DNA of 64,000 nucleotides, taken from positions 114,831,466-114,895,465 of the forward strand of contig NC_084664.1 in assembly GCF_028389875.1 (NCBI RefSeq), in the 5' to 3' direction. Below the pieces are notes generated by a model that saw only the letters and a list, made by a program, of their open reading frames with translations, had not been told where the DNA came from and did no database searches. Origin of the DNA: Rhea pennata. Its lineage: Eukaryota > Chordata > Aves > Rheiformes > Rheidae. Positions 56,126 through 64,000 of this stretch are shown here, piece by piece; the stretch's first letter is position 1, and every line of letters begins with the position of its first letter. The position numbers were made by a program, and so were the translations under genes.

Positions 56126-59100
56126 CACAGAAATTAGGAATGTCCTGTAAAGATAATGTTTTAAGATAATGCACTGTTAATTTAAATTTTCATTTTTCAA
56201 GAAAATGTATTTGAATCGTCAGCAATAAATTTGGTAAGTTAGTCAATAAAACACAAGATTTTTCATGTGGCCTAGCATTTACGATAATCTATCCATTGAT
56301 AAACTGTAGCCTAACCTGCTAGAAGGGCTATTTCTTGTTTCTACAATGTTTATAAAAATACCGACCCTTTCTACTAAACCTGTCATACAAACAATGTGTT
56401 TTGAGTTACTCTTTAGTTTGGGATGTACTCTTAGAAAAAAATAGTGACAGTAATAAAAATAGTAAAAATGATTTTAGAAACAAATCCTGAAGAATTTTCA
56501 GGCAAACTTTATCAAATATTTATGTATCTCTCACAAATCTTTTAAAAGGAGAGCATAGAATTTACAAAACTAGACTTTAAAAGGGAAAAGTTTATTTCAT
56601 AATAGATGTAGTTTTTCTTACATGTTCACATTTTAGGGAGATAGGACTCTGAGTCTTTCTTTTCACTCCATGGCCCTTTTGCTGAGGCATGTTAGGATAG
56701 ATCTTTTTGTACCACGTTTGCTGATATAAGCTGGTGAAAGTACATCTGCTTGCTGGGAACATGTGAGTATCATTAACTTATTTCATGTGGTCCATCTAAC
56801 TGATGTCTGGGCTAGTGACTGTGGAATCAAAGGGAAGTTAGCATTGTACTTGAATAAACACTACATAATAATTTCCACAAATCTTCATCTGAGTTTGAAT
56901 GAATTTACAGTAGCTTTTGTGTTTCCTCTTTTCCATTTATTCCCAGAAAATTAATGTTTTTAGCCACAGAGGTTGTCTAGGAACCTTATGAAGGACTACA
57001 ACTGCCATCTAAGACAAACTTCTGGTATAAGTACCAGTATATCATCTTCTTCAATATCACGATCTACATGCTGAACTTAAACACCTATATGTTAGCGTCT
57101 ATACAGATTGTACACCATGATTTAAAAAATTTTATCCTTCCCCTCCCAAGTTTTGGAATTTTGCCCTCCTGAAGTTTTGGTTTAGTACACTGTGTCCAGA
57201 TCATGACTGCGTATTTGCTTCAGCTAACATTTCCTTTTTCTCTCTTCACTTATCCTCTGTATATGTTGACTTTATGACTCAGTCTTAAGTTAACTGCTTA
57301 CCTATTTCCATCTGGTTAGCCCAAAGAGAGAAAGTCCAGAAAGAGAGAAAGTCCAGTAGTCCTGCACTCAGGTGCTTTTTCTTTGCAGACTTTCTAATTC
57401 CTTGTGTAGTACTTAACTAGTGACTGATGCTGGTACTGATAATGAAAACTGCAATCTGGAGAATATAAACCTGATGAGCAGTGGAGCTCTTGAAATATAA
57501 ATGCATATGGAAATGAACTCATGTCACGGCTATTTTTCTTGAGTATTGTTTCTGTATTATTGTCACCAGAAAAGCCAAGACCAAAATGAGCTTAACAGAA
57601 TGCATGTTTCCTGTTGAAAAACAGTGAACATATAGAGCTTGCAAACACATAAATGTATATTGTACTATTTCACTGTTAAACCAGACTTCATGCAGATAAT
57701 CTTGTATTAGCTTAGGTGTACTTCAATCTGCTTTTAGTAAACCTGGTAAGAGTCTATTTACAGATAATAAGTAATAACTTATTATAAATAAATGAGTAAT
57801 AAATGAGTAATAACTGTGCATAAGCATTTATGACCAGAGGTGATAAATCTCTTTTTTCTTTGAAAGAAGCAGGGAGTCCAGTCTGAGCTCTAAGTGTTCT
57901 GGTTGTCTATTTACTCTCTAGGCTGCGAATGCGCTTCCCCGATTAGGTAACTCTGAAAGAGTCAAGGCAGCTCCAGCCCTTTGCAGGAAGCGTCTTTACA
58001 AAAAAAATCTACAGGACAGGCCTCAACGTAAATGCCAGATAGGAGACTTTTATAGGGGGCAAGAAGAACAATTTAATCTTTAATAATGATTGCAGAATAC
58101 AGATTCACATCTGTTTAATCTGAAAGACTTTCTAACCAACTGCTGACATACTGATTCATCGTTTTCTCCAACAAAGAGTGAACTCACGCAACATCCAAGG
58201 AGGCAAAGTAGCGAATGTGGTGCCTGCACAGGAATCTGAGGTTTTGTTCCTACCTTTTCTTACCTACTATGTGCAGCTCACATAATCCAGCTCACAAGTC
58301 CTCCCTTGTGCTAATTTCCCTGTCTCCTAAATTCTGGAGTACACAGTGCTACCTTGCAATTCCTTTGGCACATCATATTATGCAGGAGCTAAATTTTACA
58401 ATTAATACTAGTCGCTAAGACTACTTTTTGATGATCTTTCATTTTCATTGCTGGTTTCTGATCTGTGAGTTCAATATAATTAAATCCTAATTACATTTTG
58501 AAACGGCAGTAGGAGATGTTGTTCTTCAAGGAGGTGCTATATAGCACACACCAATAGCAGAATGAAACAGAAAAATTACATTAGCCATGCTATTTTGAAG
58601 CAAACATTCCTGACTTAAAATTTTAAATATATTCTTAAGTGCATGTTTTAAAATAAAAAATGAAAACAGAGAATAATCTATACAGAGCATAAATGCCTAC
58701 TAATGTAATGTCATCTGTTTAGATTATTTTATACACATTTAGAAACAATTTCAATTGTGTAGGCACAGGTATTCAATAAAGTGCTTGACATCTACCAAAG
58801 GACATGTACCAAAGTCCATTCCTTGCAGACAGAAAGAAACAAGGAAAGCAAAACTTACAATGGCTGAGGGAAAAGGAGGGAAGGAGTCACTGGAAGAAAG
58901 AGGAAAAGCAGGTAGCTGAAGAAGTGTATTTTCTGCTTGTGGGCACCATCTTACAAATGCTGATTCCTGAGAACTGCCAGCTAATAAATTCTTATCTTTG
59001 CTTCTGGAGCCTGTAATTGCAGCCAAATGATGACATGAGGGGAAGATAAAGTAGCATCCCACAAATTATTGATGCTGGCATTTCTAAAGGTTGAAGTTCT

Positions 59101-61220
59101 ATGTTAGATAGGATAAGCTGAAGCTCAAAATGTTAATAAGCACTTTTCTGTGAGGTTCTGCTGATTTTGGATTTGGCTTAAAATGGATTTAAAAAGAGTC
59201 ATGGCATTTATACATTTGGAGACTTACATGCCAGAAAAATCACTCCTCTATTTTTTTACTGGGAGCCAACCCTTATTCTACCTACCCTACTCTATTCTAA
59301 AGCCCTGCAGAAGTCAGATGACACTCATGGTGGCAGAGGGTCACACTGCAGCTTGCATGCTACTGACCGAACAGCAGAACTCATTTTGGTTTTCCATCTG
59401 CCTGTGACAGGCCACTTTGCTGCTACCATCTCTACATATACTCCCCACATCCCTGCTCCAGTCTGCTTCCCCTCACAGTATTTTTTCCTGAAATTGGCCC
59501 ACATTTTTAGATATCTCTGGACATCTTGCAACAAAATATAAAAAGTAACATCTTCCACTCCACTTCTGGAAAATACAATGAATAAAAGGGCTTGTTTTGT
59601 GTAAGTCTTTAATAAAAAGGACAAAAAATCATCTGCAATGCCAACATTTTTTTTAATCTAGCTGTATTTAAAGCAAAATGCAGGTAATTTTATGAGCCAG
59701 GTAATAGGAGGATGTCTCTTTTGCTACTTGTTAGGTTAATTTTCTGAATGTTTTCAAAGTTTCATTCATGTTTTTACCTTTTAAGAAACAAGATCCAAGA
59801 ATGTGTCATTATTGTACAAAATATTAGGTTCTTACTCACATAAGCCTTCTTTTATCATGTGCATACTCTCCGATAAATCAACTAATACTGCTTGGTTGAG
59901 TAAGAACAACTCCTGTGAGCAAGGGCTGCATTTTGTGCTGTGGAACATATCAAACAGCTTACAAGAATCTTTCTTCAAAGTGAGATTGTAAAGCATCTGC
60001 TGAAGCTGGATTCCTTATCTGAACTGCCCACAAAGCTATATCAGATAAACTTGTAAGGTATTATATAGAATCCATAGGACAGAGCTCTCCACCTCAAATT
60101 CTTCATTTTATGCAGTTATTTTCTATACTTTCATGGTACTTTCTTATGCTTCATCATATATATTTTCATCACAAGGCTTTTGCTTATTCTTCTACAGGTG
60201 TCTTTTTTTGGAGACAGGGGACAGGGGCACTGATGAAGAGTTCAAAACTGAGAAGGCAGAGATGCTTATTACAACCCCTACACACTTATGAAAGCACAAA
60301 TGGGCAAGGTTCTGTGCAGGAAGTGTGTCCAAACTAACCAGAAGATACTTCTTTTGGAATTGTTCCAAATCAAAAAGTTCATAGCAAAAGATTGCTTGTC
60401 CTTAAAATCAGCAGTCCCATCACTGGAGTCCAATTTGCAGGAATCTGTAGGATAACTGAAGTAAAATAGTTTCCCCAACTATTGTGCAAGACAGTAAATT
60501 TCTTCTTGGTGAGGAGAAAATCTTTCATGGCTCTTTGGATGGTGTACAGAAGCAACATCTTTCAGCAACTGTTAGCTAAAATGTCCAGCCTGCAGGTAAT
60601 CTGACTGCTCGAGTTTGAAGATTTTGTAACCTTCATAATTATAGTCTTCATCGACTCCTCTTAGATTTGCACTTGGTATTTTTAGATGGATTTCCCTTCC
60701 AGTATCCAAATATTTATTTTTCTACGAGGAACATGCTCTAACAGTTTTTATTCAATTTGATTCATTTTCTCTCACAATACAGATGGCAAGAACATTCAGC
60801 AAGTTAACGGATAGAAGGCTTTTGTAGAAGCATGCTTACTCTGCACCTAAATGCCACTGAAGTCAGATATTTCCAGATATCAGTTTGTACCTGATATACT
60901 CCAAGTCCCTTAGGATTCAACAAGTCTCCAAGAAACAGGTTGAAAACACCAGTGGATATCCTTTACAATAATACAGGATTTTGTTTAATGGAATACTTGA
61001 AGACAGTATTATTTGTTTATATTCAAACCTCTCATAGTTTGTACCAAGTAGTCTGTTGTAGGAAGTAATATAACGGGCATATGCCATAAAGCAATTTCTA
61101 TTTCACAATGCCATAGTTAGAAAAGGAGAATATTTTCAAGTTGCTCTAGCAATTGAAAATGTTTACAGATAGAACATCCAAACGGATACATAATTCACAG
61201 TATGCTACATTTAGGAAAGC
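56126..61220. other. Intergenic sequence, LAMA3-proximal
   Basis: AT-rich, repeat-poor DNA in which I recognise no gene or transposon. It contains a 17-bp tandem duplication at 57323-57356 and a TAAT-rich patch near 57.77-57.82 kb. It could contain LAMA3 enhancers, but nothing in the sequence proves it. Confidence 0.55.
57323..57356. repeat. 17-bp perfect tandem duplication
   Basis: AAAGAGAGAAAGTCCAG occurs twice in direct succession. Confidence 0.92.
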
Positions 61221-61244
61221 TTTTTTTTTTTTTTTTTTTTTTTT
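61221..61244. repeat. Homopolymer (T)24
   Basis: An uninterrupted T run about 1.2 kb upstream of the LAMA3 start codon. Confidence 0.95.
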
Positions 61245-62089
61245 GTGAAGGACTCAAAATTTATTTCCCACTGATGTGTTCCTACGGTGTTAAAGCCACA
61301 GTGGCATAAGAGCATGAGTGGTGATTTTTTTTTTGTGGACTAAACCAATAGCACGTGACTGATGCTTCCTGAAACAGTATACTGAGGATTTCTCTTGCCA
61401 ATGCTGTGTAGCATGTAGCAAAGCCCTCATAAAGTTATGAAATACTTCACTACTCACATGAATCACTGTTAAAATATTGGAGGCATGCGTATTTAAGCAT
61501 ATCTTTGTGCCTGATTCCTGCAGACTTTATTAGAAGTGAGCACTGGCTGTGTGAATGTACATTGGGGAAAGAAATGTAAATGATACAAAACTTAGGATAG
61601 CAAAGCTGTTAAGTAGTGTAACTGCTTAGAAAAACAGTATGGTGCTTAGGCCTCTTTCTCCTCCCCCAATCTCCTCCCAGATTCTGTGTTATCCAAATCC
61701 TGTGCCAAACATCTTCAAGAAAGACAGGCAGTTCATTGTCTGCTCTGGATGAGCAGGAACCACCTTTGCACAAAAAATCAAGTGCATTTGTTGTGCTTTG
61801 CACAGCAGTGGCCTGGACTGCACAATTTCCAGCAGCATCAGGGGACCGATAATCGCAAGAGAAGCAGTGATGTCTGCAGCAGGGCTGAGCAGGGTGTCTC
61901 CTCAAGGACCCACAGGTACAAGCAGAGTGCATCTCGTATGGAGACATCCCCTGCGCTAGGAGAAAGCCCAGGAACTCTTGATTTTGTGGTACATTTGGTG
62001 GGTCACAATTCCTAAAAACATTAAACCACACATTTACTGAGGAAGGGGGATGAGGGGAGGAAGAGAAAGCTGGCGCTGAACCGTGGGTG
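61245..62089. other. LAMA3: LAMA3 upstream flank
   Basis: Unique sequence leading into the LAMA3 CpG island. A minus-strand open frame of 140 codons at 61609-62031 has no recognised domain. No transposon is seen. Confidence 0.6.
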
Positions 62090-63010
62090 CAGAGTCGCCT
62101 CTCAGAAGAGGCCTGAGGCGCTCGGCGTCGGGGTTTTTACCCCGGGGGTCGCACCTGCGCAGGGACCCCTTGCCTCACGCCGCGGAGGAGGGCGCCGCCG
62201 CCGGCCTCGCACGGCTGGGACCCGCACACCCCGCTCCCGGCCCGGCGCCCTGCGGCAGGGGGTGTGCTCCCGCCTCGCCGCGCCGCGCCGCTCCGCCTCG
62301 CCGCAGCCCGCCCGCAGCGAGGCGCGGGCAGAGCGCAAGCAGCGCCGGCCGCCTCCTGCCCCGAGCCCGCCCGCCCACCGCCGCTATAGGGCCGCCCGGG
62401 GGCGGCGAGGGCAGAGCGGCGCTCAGCATGGCCGCGGCGCGGCCGCGGCGGAGCCGCTCGGCGCTCGCTGCCTCGGTGCCCGGCTCCCGGCTCTTCTGGG
62501 CGCTCCTCCCGCCTTTCTTCACCCTCTGCCCCGCGCAGCTGGAGCCGCCCGGCTCCCGCGGGGCCGGGCTCAGCCTCCACCCGCCGTATTTCAACCTGGC
62601 CGAGACAGCCCGCATCTGGGCGACGGCCACCTGCGGCGAGGAGGCGAGCGGCGGCGGGGGGCCGCGCCCGGAGCTGTACTGCAAGCTGGTGGGGGGACCG
62701 GCGGCTGCCCCGGTGGGGCGCGCCATCCAGGTAACCGGGGCGCCGCGGGCTTCGGCGGGCGCTGCGCCGCCGCCGCGCGCCGCTGCCTGTCAGAGGCGGG
62801 CGGCCGTTGGGGCGCGCGCGGCGGCCGTTAGGGCTCGCGCGGGGGCCGTTGGGGCGGGTCCCCCCTGCCGGAGGCGAGGGAAGGGGGTGGCGGGCAAGCT
62901 GCCCTCGCCCCTGCCCCGCTTACCCGGCTTTGCGCGGCCTTTCGGCCCCCAAAAGGGCAGCGTGTTCTGGGGATGCCCGTTCCTCTCGTTCCCTCCCCAT
63001 ACCCCCTCAG
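62090..63010. promoter_or_regulatory. LAMA3: CpG-island promoter of LAMA3 (long transcript)
   Basis: A CpG-dense block covers about 340 bases upstream of the LAMA3 start, all of exon 1 and the first part of intron 1. It has several GC-box-like strings. A TATA-like CTATAG at 62384-62389 lies about 40 bases upstream of the ATG, too close for a normal 5' UTR, so it is probably not a functional TATA box. Confidence 0.8.
62428..62730 (+). CDS. LAMA3: LAMA3 exon 1: signal peptide and start of laminin N-terminal domain
   Basis: This reads 101 codons from an ATG in strong context (CAGCATGGCC) to a GTAACC donor, phase 0. It opens with [11 protein letters not shown] and a hydrophobic stretch ([12 protein letters not shown]) forming a signal peptide. 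It then enters the laminin N-terminal domain: [25 protein letters not shown], a Gly-rich linker, and [10 protein letters not shown]. The human long-form laminin alpha-3 has [24 protein letters not shown] and ELYCKLVGG in the same places, ending TIQ where this ends AIQ, as remembered. LAMA3 encodes the alpha chain of laminin-332 and -311, secreted into basement membranes of epithelia. The laminin N-terminal domain of the long (3B) chain mediates network assembly. The gene continues beyond the right edge. Confidence 0.96.
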
Positions 63011-64000
63011 CGCCTGAACCTGTTAGAGACTGCCAGATGTTTGGTGGCTTCAGCGCTGGGCTCTTGATCCTGCAGGGATCTCTTCTGTATGCCTTTATTG
63101 CCTTCTGGGGATGAAGCAGTGAGCAAAAGGGTGGGTGGGTATGGAGGCACTGCACTTCCGACCACTTCATGGAAGAAAGGGTGCCTTTCGGGCCGTTGGC
63201 GGGGGGAAGATGTCCGATTTCAGACAGCTGGCTTAGTGGCATTTTACAACTACTAAATAGTGAGGCTTATAATCAATGCCTTATGCTGCTTGTGGGATGA
63301 AGCCAGGTATCCCTTTGGGACTCTGGAAAGGGAGTATGAGAATGCAGGACAGTGTGGAGGATGACAGTCTCTCCTAGCAGAGGATAAGCTTATTACATGC
63401 ATTTTTTTTGCCAGTATCCCCAAAAGACAAGCATAAAAGACAAAGAAAGGGTTAATGGAAATACATTTCTTCTTTTGTAGAAACTTGTGTGAACCTGTCT
63501 ATTTAGAGGGTAAGGAAGGAACAACAAATGCATCAAACTATGTGATGTAGTGAAATAGATCTTCAGTATAATTTCCATCAGTACTTTTTTTTTAAAGGGA
63601 GAACTTTACTGGTGCCTTAAGATCTTCCAAAGTTATTTTATTTGTATTCTCACTTGGTGGGATCAGAGGACAGCCAGGATGCAACTGCAATATGAAAGGG
63701 ATTTTGAAAGCTTTAAGGTCCAGTTTATGACTGCAGGCAATACAGCAAGAATGCAAGTAACTTTTTTTTTGGATCTTAGAAGAAGGCTTAGTGTTTATAA
63801 GTCTTAAGAGGTGTTTATGTGTTTTAATACTCAAATAACCCTTGAGATCTGGTTTCAGGAGAGGTTCCAGTGGATATGAATTCTTCTTCTTGTTTTTTAG
63901 GGGGGGGGGCAGATGCTCAGGAGTGTGCATTAAAGTTTAACTGCATACCTGTCCTGCCCTGCCAGTGAGTACAGAACTTCTCGGTATTAATTTGTGAACA
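62731..64000 (+). other. LAMA3: LAMA3 intron 1 (partial)
   Basis: Intron sequence after the GTAACC donor, CpG-rich to about 63.0 kb and then AT-leaning. A run of 10 G lies at 63900-63909. The next exon, expected to begin with a GQFCDYC-like segment, is not found, so the intron extends past the window. Confidence 0.9.

Noticed and set aside
61609-62031. A 140-codon minus-strand open frame upstream of LAMA3.
   Set aside because: No domain or conservation evidence. Several Cys/His residues suggested a zinc finger at first, but the spacing fits no known finger.
62384-62389. CTATAG as a TATA box for LAMA3.
   Set aside because: It is about 40 bases from the start codon within a CpG island, so it leaves almost no 5' UTR, and the core does not match TATAAA.
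1-64000. CRISPR arrays, bacterial operons, endogenous retrovirus, rRNA or a novel defence-type system.
   Set aside because: No regularly spaced repeats, long terminal repeats, viral coding domains or prokaryotic gene layout are visible. The window is a typical vertebrate gene neighbourhood.

Overview
This window is nuclear DNA from an amniote vertebrate, most likely a bird. Three lines of evidence support this: spliced genes with GT-AG introns and CpG-island promoters, two clear CR1 retrotransposon copies (the dominant bird/reptile LINE, one ending in the diagnostic ATTCTGTG-type terminal repeat), and compact introns with few transposons. The species cannot be named from the sequence alone.

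The window holds parts or all of three genes, in the same order and orientation as I recall for human 18q11.2. (1) The 5' end of NPC1, the lysosomal cholesterol exporter, lies on the minus strand: exon 2 at 1558-1680 and exon 1 at 8925-8987, with a CpG island around 8.44-9.79 kb. The rest of the gene lies beyond the left edge. (2) All of ANKRD29 lies on the minus strand, in ten coding exons between 50003 (start) and 20656 (stop). Splicing them gives 310 residues. Every intron is in phase 0, and each internal exon encodes almost exactly one 33-residue ankyrin repeat. (3) The first coding exon of LAMA3 (long, laminin-alpha-3B type transcript) lies on the plus strand at 62428-62730 inside a third CpG island, followed by intron 1 to the right edge.

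The rest is intron and intergenic DNA. About 11.7 kb separates NPC1 from ANKRD29; it contains a minus-strand CR1, a MIR-like relic and the unmapped ANKRD29 3' UTR. About 12.4 kb separates the head-to-head ANKRD29 and LAMA3 starts, with simple repeats and another MIR/L2-like relic. ANKRD29 intron 1 contains a purine-rich stretch that is open on both strands. I see no rRNA, tRNA, CRISPR array, provirus or operon.

The three genes are neighbours rather than a pathway: a sterol transporter, an ankyrin-repeat protein of poorly known role, and a basement-membrane laminin chain. I found no previously undescribed system. The most useful second looks are the open in-frame sequence upstream of the ANKRD29 start, its extended C-terminus, the one-repeat-per-exon layout and several candidate conserved noncoding stretches.
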